A stretch of DNA of 64,000 nt from a virus, in IMG/VR virus record IMGVR_UViG_3300032246_001180, positions 62,001 to 126,000 of that record, one strand, 5' to 3'. Under the pieces are notes generated by a model. It searched no databases, was not told the DNA's origin, and saw nothing but the letters and a program-made list of their open reading frames with translations. The translations under genes and the position numbers were made by a program. Shown here one piece after another: positions 43,308-51,144 of this stretch; the stretch's first letter is position 1, and every line of letters starts with the position of its first letter.

Positions 43308-43524
43308 AGAATATACAATCAGCGGATTAACCAAATCTCAAGTTGTGTTGCTCGACACAATGTGGGATATTGACGGCTATGATGAATACCTTGAATGGAA
43401 ATCAAAACTCAATATCAGTACCTTGCGTATGGTTGAAGTTTTTGAAGAAATGTTGATGTTGGCTGATATCGATGATGTTGATAATCTGGAACAAGCACAA
43501 AAAGTAATAGAATCAATTAAATGA
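43300..43524 (+). CDS. Small acidic protein
   Basis: 74 residues from ATG 43300. NKEYTISGLTKSQVVLLDTM then acidic helices. Similar short proteins with a TKSQ...LDTMWxxD pattern recur in early phage regions. ATGA junction with next. Confidence 0.5.
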   Translation: MNKEYTISGLTKSQVVLLDTMWDIDGYDEYLEWKSKLNISTLRMVEVFEEMLMLADIDDVDNLEQAQKVIESIK

Positions 43525-43625
43525 TTGCTCTATGGATTATTCTTGGCCTGTTCGCCTTTGAATTGATTGGCGGACTTATTGTAACGCTATGTCTTAGGAA
43601 ATGGGGAGTTTATGGACAAGGCTAA
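43521..43625 (+). CDS. Tiny membrane peptide
   Basis: 34 residues, ATGA overlap. One membrane segment (LWIILGLFAFELIGGLIVTL). Unknown. Confidence 0.4.
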   Translation: MIALWIILGLFAFELIGGLIVTLCLRKWGVYGQG

Positions 43626-43698
43626 TGCCATTTATTGTGTAACGATTATAGCGTTACTGTCTTTCCATTTGATATCTCAAAATGTGGTGGTAATATGA
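43612..43698 (+). CDS. Tiny hydrophobic peptide
   Basis: 28 residues, GGGGAG ribosome site just upstream of ATG 43612; overlaps genes on both sides. Hydrophobic core (YCVTIIALLSFHLI). Size makes it uncertain. Confidence 0.3.
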   Translation: MDKANAIYCVTIIALLSFHLISQNVVVI

Positions 43699-43841
43699 AC
43701 GAAAAAAAAGAAATAGATTGCCCATCATGTGGTGGTGGTTGGTTTATGGATTTGGATGAAGAAGGAAAACCTTACACTTGTTTTTGTTGTTGCAACGGCA
43801 CAATAAAATGTTTTGAAGGCGAGGACGAAGATGAGTCTTGA
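43695..43841 (+). CDS. Small zinc-ribbon protein
   Basis: 48 residues from ATG 43695. CPSCGGGW and TCFCCCNG form a two-knuckle zinc site resembling a DnaJ half-finger; acidic end. Overlaps the next gene by 11 bases. Confidence 0.5.
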   Translation: MNEKKEIDCPSCGGGWFMDLDEEGKPYTCFCCCNGTIKCFEGEDEDES

Positions 43842-44172
43842 TGTTGATTTGATGGTCGTTAAACCTGTATCGGTTTATAGTGCTAACATTACGCACAATC
43901 TTGGTAAAATGGCCGATGCTGTTGTTTTTGACAACGGCGTGACCTTGTATCATATTCTATGGCGACCTGAAGAAAAAGAATTTTACTTTGCTAAAGATAT
44001 TGTGGACTTTCTATACATTGCATGGAAAGAATTGATTTCTTATCCTGATGAATACAAACAATTCAATCCAGAAAATGGTTGGGGTTCTTATGATGGTTTG
44101 GTTAATTTCGTAAAGAACTACCATGCCGCTTGTATGGAAAATTTAGATGCTGAAATAAAGGTGTGTCGATGA
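43831..44172 (+). CDS. Conserved phage protein
   Basis: 113 residues from ATG 43831. YSANITHNLGKMADAV and NPENGWGSYDGLVNFV are distinctive; I recognise homologues in many phages, unannotated. ATGA overlap with next gene. Confidence 0.5.
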   Translation: MSLDVDLMVVKPVSVYSANITHNLGKMADAVVFDNGVTLYHILWRPEEKEFYFAKDIVDFLYIAWKELISYPDEYKQFNPENGWGSYDGLVNFVKNYHAACMENLDAEIKVCR

Positions 44173-44597
44173 GTGAATATAGACCGAATCGATGGTTGGT
44201 CGTAAAGATTAACAGTAATGAACCACACTACCGTGTATTTGCTACATGGAGTGGTGGATATCTTGATGGTGATGAATGGAAACTAAATTCAGGCATCACC
44301 AAAGTATCTTTGATTGATAACTGTTATCATTTTGAAGGTAGTTCTGGTTCTGTGTATATCTGCCGTAAAACTTCGTATGGCTCAACTGGTTATGGTTGGA
44401 GTGTTTTGGATAGATTGAAAACCAATTTTGTCAAGGAAGATATGGGCACCATTGAAGTGTTGGATGAAAATATTGATTTTCTAACATTAGATTATGCCTG
44501 TGATATACACAATGATAAAGGTTACCAAGTTGGCACATTAGCAGATGCTGATGCCTTTGCTGAACAACGGAAAAAATCATGGAAAATAACCGATTGA
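44169..44597 (+). CDS. Hypothetical protein
   Basis: 142 residues from ATG 44169 (GTG 44163 is also in frame). Strands around WLVVKINSNEPHYRVFATWSGG suggest a compact beta fold. No motif. Overlaps the next by 19 bases. Confidence 0.5.
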   Translation: MSEYRPNRWLVVKINSNEPHYRVFATWSGGYLDGDEWKLNSGITKVSLIDNCYHFEGSSGSVYICRKTSYGSTGYGWSVLDRLKTNFVKEDMGTIEVLDENIDFLTLDYACDIHNDKGYQVGTLADADAFAEQRKKSWKITD

Positions 44598-44761
44598 ATC
44601 GTTTGTTGCTTTCTCTTTTAGGCAAAGAAGAATTGGTAGACCAATGGTGGGATAGCCCAAACTTGGCATTTGAATCAAAAACACCAAAACAAATGTTTGC
44701 CTTGCAACCACAAATGGTGATAAACTATATCTTAGGACAATTCAACGGAGATTATCTATGA
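44579..44761 (+). CDS. MbcA/ParS (DUF2384)-like small protein
   Basis: 60 residues. WWDSPNLAFESKTPKQMFAL and VINYILGQFNGDY match the toxin-binding C-terminal region of Xre/MbcA/ParS antitoxins (pattern W-x-x-xPN-x-x-L-x-x-x-TP). No RES-domain toxin nearby; may block a host toxin. Confidence 0.55.
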   Translation: MENNRLNRLLLSLLGKEELVDQWWDSPNLAFESKTPKQMFALQPQMVINYILGQFNGDYL

Positions 44762-44952
44762 GTGATGATGTGCATTTTTTAGTTGGTAAAACACCAGAAG
44801 GCCAAACTGTATTGAGAATTGGTGGTAGTGTTTCCACGACTTTAACTATGGGTCAAATATCCACGGTTGATTTGATTAGACTTTTAGTGGCCACACTTGA
44901 TGATGATAAATGGGCGTTTACTATTCAAATTGAACCAAAGGAAAAACTATGA
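44758..44952 (+). CDS. Small protein
   Basis: 64 residues, ATGA overlap. Strand-helix-strand pattern with VLRIGGSVSTTLTMG. Unknown. Confidence 0.4.
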   Translation: MSDDVHFLVGKTPEGQTVLRIGGSVSTTLTMGQISTVDLIRLLVATLDDDKWAFTIQIEPKEKL

Positions 44953-45158
44953 ACGAACGAATTCGACTACTTGCCATTTCAACGGGGATATTTGATTCAT
45001 TGTGCGATCCATTCGATGAATTAAAGAATGGCGATTGTTATAGTTCGGTGATAATTGATTTGGAAAAGTTCGCCGAGTTGATTGTGCGAGAGTGTGCATC
45101 ACTAGCCTATGATGGACCTGGTGGTATTCTGGATCACTTTGGGTTAGTTGAAGAATGA
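44949..45158 (+). CDS. MNER-family early protein, copy 1
   Basis: 69 residues. MNERIRLLAISTG and FAELIVRECASLA are shared with the following gene and with many phage early proteins, sometimes several per genome. Function unknown. ATGA coupling both sides. Confidence 0.55.
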   Translation: MNERIRLLAISTGIFDSLCDPFDELKNGDCYSSVIIDLEKFAELIVRECASLAYDGPGGILDHFGLVEE

Positions 45159-45496
45159 ACGAACGATTTAAAAATTTGGCAGAACGGACAGGTTTCATGT
45201 TTTGGCAAAATGAGGAATGGAAACCTGAAGGCGCCGTGATTGATTGGGCGGCCAATTATGATAAAGAATTTGAAGAATATTCAAAACTGTTGGTTGCCGA
45301 ATGTGCTCGAGTTGCTCGAAAATACATTTTAGACACAACGGGCGCTGGCAATCGATATGGTGGAACTGTATTTGTAGAAGAAGAAATACGCAAAACCTTT
45401 GGTCTGGAACACACAGGGAGCGCTCCCCAAGCGTCTGGAAACGATTCTATGCACCAGTCTGGCGCCCATTCACTCACGCCACCATGGGAATGTTGA
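45155..45496 (+). CDS. MNER-family early protein, copy 2
   Basis: 113 residues. MNERFKNLAERTG and YSKLLVAECARVARK repeat the pattern of copy 1, then IRKTFGLEHTG; the Ser/Gly/Pro-rich C-terminal end is unique. Tandem paralogue. Confidence 0.55.
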   Translation: MNERFKNLAERTGFMFWQNEEWKPEGAVIDWAANYDKEFEEYSKLLVAECARVARKYILDTTGAGNRYGGTVFVEEEIRKTFGLEHTGSAPQASGNDSMHQSGAHSLTPPWEC

Positions 45497-45498
45497 AC

Positions 45499-45559
45499 TG
45501 TTGTTTTTTTACAACAACATGGAAATAACGCTTGACTATTTCTACCAGACCTGTATAAT
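45499..45559 (+). promoter_or_regulatory. Stem-loop plus sigma70-like promoter module 5
   Basis: Stem TGTTGT (45499-45504)/ACAACA (45511-45516), loop T6; -35 TTGACT (45532-45537), 16 bases, -10 TATAAT (45554-45559). Confidence 0.7.
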
Positions 45560-45589
45560 GGACTCTATTAATTCACTGGAGAAATCAAT

Positions 45590-45925
45590 ATGATGTTGGT
45601 CATTCGCACACAAATTCACGAAAATTACGCTTGGGTTGATGGTGAAATCCAAACTGGTTCTGGTGCCTATTGGAAAGCCAAAGGCGGAACAGAATACAAA
45701 ATCAAAAATATTCCGTTGAATGTTGATTATGATGCTATTGTAGAAATGGCAAATGTTGAGCGTGCTGATGATTATTTCATGGAGCACGTTGTTGATTGGT
45801 CTATCGAACCAGACGATTATTTGAGCTGGTTTGAAAAGAGCCAATTGGATTATGAAGGCGATATTGAATATGCTGAGCCATCGGTGGATTATTCTGAATT
45901 GAAAAATGTAGGAGTTGCAGCATGA
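45590..45925 (+). CDS. Conserved acidic phage protein
   Basis: 111 residues, GGAG eight bases before ATG. IRTQIHENYAWVDGEIQTGS and YWKAKGGTEYKIKNI are known from early proteins of several phages, role unknown. First gene after promoter module 5. Confidence 0.55.
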   Translation: MMLVIRTQIHENYAWVDGEIQTGSGAYWKAKGGTEYKIKNIPLNVDYDAIVEMANVERADDYFMEHVVDWSIEPDDYLSWFEKSQLDYEGDIEYAEPSVDYSELKNVGVAA

Positions 45926-46107
45926 GTCGAATTAAAGATATGTTAATGGATATTCAAGAATTGTATCATAGTGGCATGAAATCTCAAGACATTGCAGAAA
46001 TTTTAAATGTAAGTACCACTTTGGTAAATGATGCAATTTATAATTTTTGTGGTGTTACAAAAAAATACAAATACTATAAAGGTGAGGAAATTGGAAGTAA
46101 TGATTGA
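45922..46107 (+). CDS. Small HTH protein
   Basis: 61 residues. YHSGMKSQDIAEILNVSTTL gives a clear helix-turn-helix, similar to the protein at 43068. Probable DNA-binding regulator of early genes. ATGA overlap upstream. Confidence 0.6.
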   Translation: MSRIKDMLMDIQELYHSGMKSQDIAEILNVSTTLVNDAIYNFCGVTKKYKYYKGEEIGSND

Positions 46108-46267
46108 TTGGAAAACTTATGCTTGCCGTTCTTTTGATGGAGATTTCCATTTCATTGGTGGTGAAGATGTGCAAGATGCAATAGAATCTTATAAAAGAGT
46201 TTTACCCAACAAAAAAATAGAATCAGTTTATTTGTTGGTTTGGCAAGATGAACAGGAAGATGAATAA
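46100..46267 (+). CDS. Small protein
   Basis: 55 residues from ATG 46100, overlapping the HTH gene by 8 bases. FHFIGGEDVQDAIESYKRVL resembles a strand-helix unit. TAATG with next. Confidence 0.45.
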   Translation: MIDWKTYACRSFDGDFHFIGGEDVQDAIESYKRVLPNKKIESVYLLVWQDEQEDE

Positions 46268-46656
46268 TGGAAATTGTTAAAGAAATTACGGTGTGGGATT
46301 CTGAATTCCAACCAAATCATACTTATTTGCTTTCTGACAAAGGCAAGATTATTGCTTATGCTAAAAATCATGGTGATGAAGTATTTGTATCACCATCAGG
46401 TAATATTCCACTCAATAAAAGTCGCCGTAAATTTGTAAACTCAAAACACGCCGCTCTGATGGAAATAATGAAATCGGTTTCTGTGCCGTCTTCTGTTAAT
46501 CCTAAATGGAAAGTCGAATCGGATTCTGGTAAGACTTACACCGTGGAATTGGTAAGTGGTAAATACACCTGCACCTGCACAGGTTACACTTACCGCTCGA
46601 AATGCAAACACTCCGACTCTGTTGCAAAAAAACAACAACTTGAAAATATCGCTTGA
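46267..46656 (+). CDS. SWIM zinc-finger protein
   Basis: 129 residues. YTCTCTGYTYRSKCKHSDSV (about 101-120) is a SWIM finger CxC-xn-CxH. Preceded by a strand-rich part. SWIM domains bind DNA or proteins. Its 3' end forms the next stem-loop. Confidence 0.65.
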   Translation: MEIVKEITVWDSEFQPNHTYLLSDKGKIIAYAKNHGDEVFVSPSGNIPLNKSRRKFVNSKHAALMEIMKSVSVPSSVNPKWKVESDSGKTYTVELVSGKYTCTCTGYTYRSKCKHSDSVAKKQQLENIA

Positions 46657-46680
46657 CATTTGCCGTGGTACCTGTATAAT
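46620..46680 (+). promoter_or_regulatory. Stem-loop plus sigma70-like promoter module 6
   Basis: Stem TGTTG (46620-46624)/CAACA (46633-46637), loop CAAAAAAA; -35 TTGACA (46653-46658), 16 bases, -10 TATAAT (46675-46680). Confidence 0.7.
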
Positions 46681-46709
46681 GGTACACTCTTAACTGATAA
46701 AGGACGATT

Positions 46710-46928
46710 ATGAAATTGCCGTTGGCTGACATTAAAGTGTATGATAAAGAACCACAATTCATCAAAAACCCGTTTTCTGGTGAAGGTTGTATGTTGACAC
46801 CTGAAGCAATCGCTGTATATGATACATTGCGTGGTTGTGAGATGTTTGGTGATTATAAAGGTTTGCGTAAATGCCTTGATTGGTTTCGTAAATACTTTCC
46901 GCAAGAATACATGGTTTTACTAGATTAA
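46710..46928 (+). CDS. Conserved small phage protein
   Basis: 72 residues, AAGGA upstream. MKLPLADIKVYDKEPQFIKN, with LTPEAIAVYDTLRGCE and LRKCLDWFRKYFPQEYM, familiar in T4-like phages near cobS, unknown role. Confidence 0.55.
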   Translation: MKLPLADIKVYDKEPQFIKNPFSGEGCMLTPEAIAVYDTLRGCEMFGDYKGLRKCLDWFRKYFPQEYMVLLD

Positions 46929-46929
46929 A

Positions 46930-47076
46930 ATGGAAAAGAAAAAAACAAAAAAAACTAGAACACATTATGTTCTGTTTTGTATGAACACTCCGTTTAAACC
47001 AAAACGGGTTGAAAGCAAGGTCGCCTATAAACGGCGTGATAAACACAAAGTGAAGAAAGTTTTAGATTATGAATAA
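46930..47076 (+). CDS. Small basic protein
   Basis: 48 residues, very basic (EKKKTKKTRTHYVL, KPKRVESKVAYKRRDKHK). A NTPFKPK motif is shared with small proteins of aquatic phages. Overlaps the CobS-like gene by 8 bases. Confidence 0.5.
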   Translation: MEKKKTKKTRTHYVLFCMNTPFKPKRVESKVAYKRRDKHKVKKVLDYE

Positions 47077-48232
47077 AAATGCAAAAGCATTCATTGTTGC
47101 TGCAGAATCACTCTTTGGTGAAAATTCGGTATTGACCCGTGATGAAATCACCAAAGTTTGTAATGAATCGGCCGCTCCATATCCTTACTGGCTTGTAACA
47201 AAAGCTGAGTATCGTTCTGGTCGTGGTTCTTATCGTGTCCCTAGTTCAGGAGAAAAAGTAGTGAAAAAATCTGTAGCACCAGTTGAAGAAATGGAAACCG
47301 AAGTAGCATATGCTCAAGTTGTTCATTTGCGCCAACCAAAGTTGGTAGATGAATCTGATTCGGCCGTTCCATCAAAATTCCCTGATTATGTGCCATTTGG
47401 TTTTTTCAAAGACCTTAAAGGTATCATTCAATCTCGACAATTTTATCCTGTGTTTGTTACTGGACTTTCAGGCAACGGCAAAACCTTGATGGTTGAGCAA
47501 GTGTGTGCAGATTTGCAACGTGAATGTATCCGTATCAACATTTCTATCGAAACAGATGAAACAGATTTGTTGGGTGGTTTTGCTTTGATTGATGGTAATA
47601 CAGTTTATCGTGATGGTCCTATTCTTCAAGCAATGAAGCGTGGTGCAGTTTGTTTGATTGACGAAGTTGACCGTGGTTCAAATAAACTTATGTGTTTGCA
47701 AGGTATCATGGAAGGCAAACCACACTATAACAAGAAAACTGGCGAAATGGTTTATCCAAAACAAGGATTTACCGTGATTGCTACTGCAAACACCAAAGGT
47801 CGTGGTAGTGATGAAGGCAAGTATCTTTCACAGATTCTTGATGATGCATTTCTTGAGCGTTTTCCAATTACTGTTGAACAGGAATATCCTGATGCACGAA
47901 CAGAAAAGAAAATTCTAAAACCATTGCTTAACGACCAAGATTTCGTAGAACATTTGGTTCAATGGGCTGATGTAGTTCGTAAATCATACCAAGAAGGTGC
48001 GACTGACGAAATTATCTCTACTCGCCGTCTTGTGCATATTGCCAAAGCATATGGAATTTTCAATGACCGTATGAAAGCAATTACATTGTGTGTCAATCGT
48101 TTTGATGAAGAAACGAAAATGGCATTTCTAGATTTGTATTCTAAAGTTGACGCCTCTGTAGCATCGCCTGCGAATACAAGTACCACTACCGTTACTACGG
48201 ATCCATCCGCAACCACGGAAGTACCGTTTTGA
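47069..48232 (+). CDS. cobS: CobS/MoxR-like AAA+ ATPase
   Basis: 387 residues. Walker A GLSGNGKT (132-139), Walker B AVCLIDEVD (193-201), sensor-1 IATANTKG and Arg finger in FLERFPI. The N-terminal 100 residues form a separate part with a winged-helix look (AAPYPYWLVTKAEYRSGRG). The natural partner is the VWA protein at 31480. CobS/CobT-like pairs remodel metal-cofactor enzymes in bacteria; the phage target is unknown. Confidence 0.8.
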   Translation: MNKNAKAFIVAAESLFGENSVLTRDEITKVCNESAAPYPYWLVTKAEYRSGRGSYRVPSSGEKVVKKSVAPVEEMETEVAYAQVVHLRQPKLVDESDSAVPSKFPDYVPFGFFKDLKGIIQSRQFYPVFVTGLSGNGKTLMVEQVCADLQRECIRINISIETDETDLLGGFALIDGNTVYRDGPILQAMKRGAVCLIDEVDRGSNKLMCLQGIMEGKPHYNKKTGEMVYPKQGFTVIATANTKGRGSDEGKYLSQILDDAFLERFPITVEQEYPDARTEKKILKPLLNDQDFVEHLVQWADVVRKSYQEGATDEIISTRRLVHIAKAYGIFNDRMKAITLCVNRFDEETKMAFLDLYSKVDASVASPANTSTTTVTTDPSATTEVPF

Positions 48233-48247
48233 TTAGTGGTAAACAAC

Positions 48248-48286
48248 CGATTAGGGCTTGCCAAACAAGTTCTAATCGTGTATAAT
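48248..48286 (+). promoter_or_regulatory. Promoter within inverted repeat
   Basis: Arms CGATTAG (48248-48254) and CTAATCG (48272-48278) enclose -35 TTGCCA (48258-48263); -10 TATAAT (48281-48286) at 17 bases sits just after the right arm. Confidence 0.65.
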
Positions 48287-48341
48287 GGTAGGTGTAGCTG
48301 ATTCATGCTATATTATGTTTAATTTGATAGGAGTATATAAA

Positions 48342-48680
48342 ATGGCTTTAACTGTTCGTAAAGGCAAAATCAATCGCCACGAAAAAATCACCCAAGTGAT
48401 GTTGAGTGGCAAACCTGTAACGCCAGATGAAATCAAATCTGTGTTTGCTGGTACAGACCAAGAAGCGGTCTTGTATCGTTTGTCAACCAACATTTATAAT
48501 ATCCGCAAAGATGGCGGTATCGTAAAAGTTATCAAGAATGGCCGTAAGGTCGAGGCGTATCAGTTGGTTAACTATACAGAGTTTGATGCTAGTGGTCGTT
48601 TCAAAGGCGCAGCCAAAACTGCACCTAAGACTGTTGCACAAGCAGCTGCAATAGTCATGACTGAAACTGTTACAGCGTAA
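48342..48680 (+). CDS. Small basic early protein
   Basis: 112 residues from ATG 48342, TAGGAG upstream. VTPDEIKSVFAGTDQEAVLY then RLSTNIYNIRKDGGIVKVIK resembles a winged-helix module (helices then wing); Ala/Thr-rich tail. May bind DNA. Confidence 0.5.
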   Translation: MALTVRKGKINRHEKITQVMLSGKPVTPDEIKSVFAGTDQEAVLYRLSTNIYNIRKDGGIVKVIKNGRKVEAYQLVNYTEFDASGRFKGAAKTAPKTVAQAAAIVMTETVTA

Positions 48681-48687
48681 GTTCTAC

Positions 48688-48889
48688 GCCATTGTGGAGT
48701 GTGGCTTGTTGTGAAACACCCAATACATTCTACAATGGCACCTCATTAAGTGTTATCAAGGTATCGTTATAGGACGCTATGACTACTCGACAGTTAGGGT
48801 GCGACTGAAACTGTCTGATATAACTGCCACTCGCTCGCCAGTACTAGCTATATTTTTGGCAAATCGGCACGATAACACTTAATGAGGTG
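48688..48889 (+). ncRNA. Two-domain structured RNA or inverted-repeat element
   Basis: Domain I: 48688-48702 pairs with 48725-48739 (15 bp, two GU). Domain II: a perfect 19-bp stem, 48739-48757 with 48871-48889, encloses 113 bases holding a GACAGTT/AACTGTC hairpin (48789-48795/48809-48815). No open frame of credible quality inside. The right arm ends 9 bases before the ribosome site of the next gene, so it may control it. Could also be a MITE-like insertion. Confidence 0.65.
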
Positions 48890-48907
48890 TCATACATGGA
48901 GAATAAA

Positions 48908-49138
48908 ATGACTGGTTGGCGTAAAAAACAAATTGCAAAATCTGTTGAGTCTGATAATAGTGAATGGAGTATCAGCCAGCAACCTAATGCAGATTGGACT
49001 TACAAATGGAATGATAATGTTGTTTCATTTGAAGAATACAAGAAATTGGTTGCTGACCATGAAGATTTCGTAAAAGAAATTGAACGAAAAAAGTTGGAAG
49101 AAAATAAACCTGTTAAAACCAAAAAGGTTAAGAAATGA
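48908..49138 (+). CDS. Small charged protein
   Basis: 76 residues from ATG 48908, chosen because GGAG (48898-48901) lies six bases upstream; ATG 48896 and GTG 48887 are in frame. Trp-rich N-half (SEWSISQQPNADWTYKWND), Lys-rich end. Unknown. Confidence 0.5.
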   Translation: MTGWRKKQIAKSVESDNSEWSISQQPNADWTYKWNDNVVSFEEYKKLVADHEDFVKEIERKKLEENKPVKTKKVKK

Positions 49139-49497
49139 AAGTTGTAATCAATCGTTGTTTTGGTGGTTTTGGCCTGAGTGATGAAGCATTTGAAAAATTG
49201 TTGACTCGTAAAGGCATTCCATTTGAGAAAAAAGAAAGTGGAACTGCCTTTTTGGGTATGTCATACTACGAAGCAGGCCATGCGGGTGATGATGAGTATT
49301 ACCTGAGTGTGTATGCATACAGTTCGGATCGTGCGGATCCGGATTTGATTGCTGTGATTGAAGAAATGGGTGTAGAAGCTGCATCTGGCGGTTGTGCTGA
49401 ATTGTCCATCGTGGAAATTCCTGATGATGTTGAATGGCATATCAGCGAATATGATGGCAGCGAACACGTTGCTGAAAACCATAGGACTTGGTACTAA
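49135..49497 (+). CDS. Conserved phage/bacterial protein (VVINRCFGGF family)
   Basis: 120 residues. MKVVINRCFGGFGLSDEA, DPDLIAVIEEMG and VEIPDDVEWHISEYDGSE are hallmarks of a widely spread small protein of phages and Proteobacteria, function unknown. ATGA and TAATG overlaps. Confidence 0.65.
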   Translation: MKVVINRCFGGFGLSDEAFEKLLTRKGIPFEKKESGTAFLGMSYYEAGHAGDDEYYLSVYAYSSDRADPDLIAVIEEMGVEAASGGCAELSIVEIPDDVEWHISEYDGSEHVAENHRTWY

Positions 49498-49697
49498 TGA
49501 TTTACGCTCTGATTGTTGTTACTGCCATGGGTGCAACCGAGGCATACCAGTTTTCTAAACTAGATGATTGCAACAAGGCATCTGCCAAAATTGCACAATC
49601 ATTTTGTGCGGAGAAAAAGCCTGTCGATGTGAATGTTGAAATCGACAAAATGTTTGATATTATGAAACGAATGAAAGAAAAAATGGAGTTACTATGA
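49497..49697 (+). CDS. Small exported-type protein
   Basis: 66 residues from ATG 49497. Hydrophobic start MIYALIVVTAMGATEA as an export signal, then two Cys (DDCNKA, SFCAEK) and a Lys-rich helix. Unknown envelope protein. Confidence 0.5.
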   Translation: MIYALIVVTAMGATEAYQFSKLDDCNKASAKIAQSFCAEKKPVDVNVEIDKMFDIMKRMKEKMELL

Positions 49698-49876
49698 GTG
49701 AAATTTCTGATAACACGGAATTGCGTGAAGAATGTTTTGCCTATTTGAACGAACTGCGTGAAAGTGGTGAAACAAATATGTTTGGTGCAGGTGTATACTT
49801 GCAAAGGTACTTTGGCCTCACTCGTTATGAAGCCAAAGATATGGTTCTGGACTGGATGAAAAACTTTAAGGGTTAA
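49694..49876 (+). CDS. Small helical protein
   Basis: 60 residues, ATGA overlap. ECFAYLNELRESGETNMFGA and GLTRYEAKDMVLDWM recur in early phage proteins. Unknown. Confidence 0.5.
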   Translation: MSEISDNTELREECFAYLNELRESGETNMFGAGVYLQRYFGLTRYEAKDMVLDWMKNFKG

Positions 49877-49878
49877 TT

Positions 49879-50085
49879 ATGAAGCGAACTGAAAATATTA
49901 CAGGTATTATTTTAAGCCTTGTTTTTCTAGGACTATTCGTTGGTGGCATTTATGGTTGGGTCAACAATATTGTTGTTTTGTTTTCTGGCGCTGATGTATC
50001 ATTGGCATCGATTACACTTCTAACCGTTTTGCGTATCGTTGGTATTTTTGTTCCGCCACTTGGCGCCGTTTTGGGATGGGTCTAA
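49879..50085 (+). CDS. Small two-TM protein
   Basis: 68 residues. Two membrane segments (IILSLVFLGLFVGGIYGW and LLTVLRIVGIFVPPLGAVLG). Location next to early genes suggests membrane takeover; unknown. Confidence 0.5.
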   Translation: MKRTENITGIILSLVFLGLFVGGIYGWVNNIVVLFSGADVSLASITLLTVLRIVGIFVPPLGAVLGWV

Positions 50086-50086
50086 T

Positions 50087-50401
50087 ATGAATCACACTTG
50101 GGAAATGAAAGATAGATTTGACTTTGAGCAATGCTTGCTCGAATGTTGGAAAGTTACCGATGAAGTCGGTTTGCTTAACAAGAATGTTTTGGAAGGAAAG
50201 ATTGGTGGTGGTGAAATGACTACTGATGAAATTTCCAATTTTCTGTTAGGAATTGAAACCATCTATAACCACAAATTTGAAACTTTGTGGGATGGATTCG
50301 AAAGAGTGATTATGAATATTGTGAGAGAAAATAAAAATCTCACAGATGAGTGTTCCGCTCTCCGTTCACAATTGGTAGAATCAACGAAAGTAACAGAATG
50401 A
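50087..50401 (+). CDS. Acidic helical protein
   Basis: 104 residues from ATG 50087. DFEQCLLECWKVTDEVGLLN is familiar from early phage proteins; the C-terminal coiled coil ENKNLTDECSALRSQL follows. Unknown. Confidence 0.5.
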   Translation: MNHTWEMKDRFDFEQCLLECWKVTDEVGLLNKNVLEGKIGGGEMTTDEISNFLLGIETIYNHKFETLWDGFERVIMNIVRENKNLTDECSALRSQLVESTKVTE

Positions 50402-50616
50402 AATATATTGCAAAACCTCGCCTTGCCAATAACCTTGGTATGAAAGAATTTGATAACGAACTAGAGGCAGTCCAGTATCTTAACAGCGTCCTAAGCGCTC
50501 AGGAAGGCGATGGAGACCGCTTTGATTACACCTATGTCGTACCCTCGACCTCACCTAAGAAGTTGCGGAAGACTGTGGAGGAATATATGTGGATCGGAAA
50601 ATTGATTGTTGCATAA
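50398..50616 (+). CDS. Small protein
   Basis: 72 residues from ATG 50398, ATGA overlap. LEAVQYLNSVLSAQEGDG and YTYVVPSTSPKKLRK. The 3' end codes the next stem-loop. Unknown. Confidence 0.45.
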   Translation: MKYIAKPRLANNLGMKEFDNELEAVQYLNSVLSAQEGDGDRFDYTYVVPSTSPKKLRKTVEEYMWIGKLIVA

Positions 50617-50667
50617 AAACAACAACTCAAAAATAATGGTTGACATTCTCCTTGGTTGTGTTATAAT
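50606..50667 (+). promoter_or_regulatory. Stem-loop plus sigma70-like promoter module 8
   Basis: Stem TTGTTG (50606-50611)/CAACAA (50620-50625), loop CATAAAAA; -35 TTGACA (50640-50645), 16 bases, -10 TATAAT (50662-50667). A weak ACAAC/GTTGT pairing joins the 3' arm region to just before the -10. Confidence 0.7.
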
Positions 50668-50698
50668 GGTATCACCTAATTGAAAAAGGATTTTTATC

Positions 50699-50830
50699 AT
50701 GTTTAACTTTATAGCTGGATGTGTTCTTGGTTTTTGTGTTGCAACAATGGGTTTTGCAGGCTTGGCCGCTAAACTCGACCAAGGCATTGAAACAATTAAA
50801 AGCACTTCTGTTACTGTGGAGAAAAAATAA
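50699..50830 (+). CDS. Small membrane peptide
   Basis: 43 residues, AAAAAGGA upstream. One membrane segment (IAGCVLGFCVATMGFAGLAA) and a short tail. First gene of its unit; TAATG overlap. Confidence 0.5.
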   Translation: MFNFIAGCVLGFCVATMGFAGLAAKLDQGIETIKSTSVTVEKK

Positions 50831-51132
50831 TGTCAGCCGTTTATGATTACACCGCAAAATTGTGTTCTGCATTAAAAACAAAATACAACAATGCTGGTTA
50901 TAGTTGTATCTCTCACGATTTTATAATCGAAGAAGGCCGCAAGTATTACAAAATTATTGGTGTTGGTGAACATCAACGAAGTGTTCACGCTTTCGTTGAT
51001 AAAAAAAATGGCGATTTGTATAAAGCCGCTTCTTGGGCTGCACCCGCAAAAGGTGTTCGTTATAACTTGATGAACGATTTGGATAATGTCCTCGCCAAAT
51101 GTGATTGGGCAGGTTCTTATCTGTACCGATAA
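50830..51132 (+). CDS. Conserved phage protein
   Basis: 100 residues. YYKIIGVGEHQRSVHAFVDK and GDLYKAASWAAPAKGVRYNL identify a family frequent in many tailed phages, unknown role. Strand-rich single domain. Confidence 0.6.
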   Translation: MSAVYDYTAKLCSALKTKYNNAGYSCISHDFIIEEGRKYYKIIGVGEHQRSVHAFVDKKNGDLYKAASWAAPAKGVRYNLMNDLDNVLAKCDWAGSYLYR

Positions 51133-51144
51133 TTGGAGATGGAA

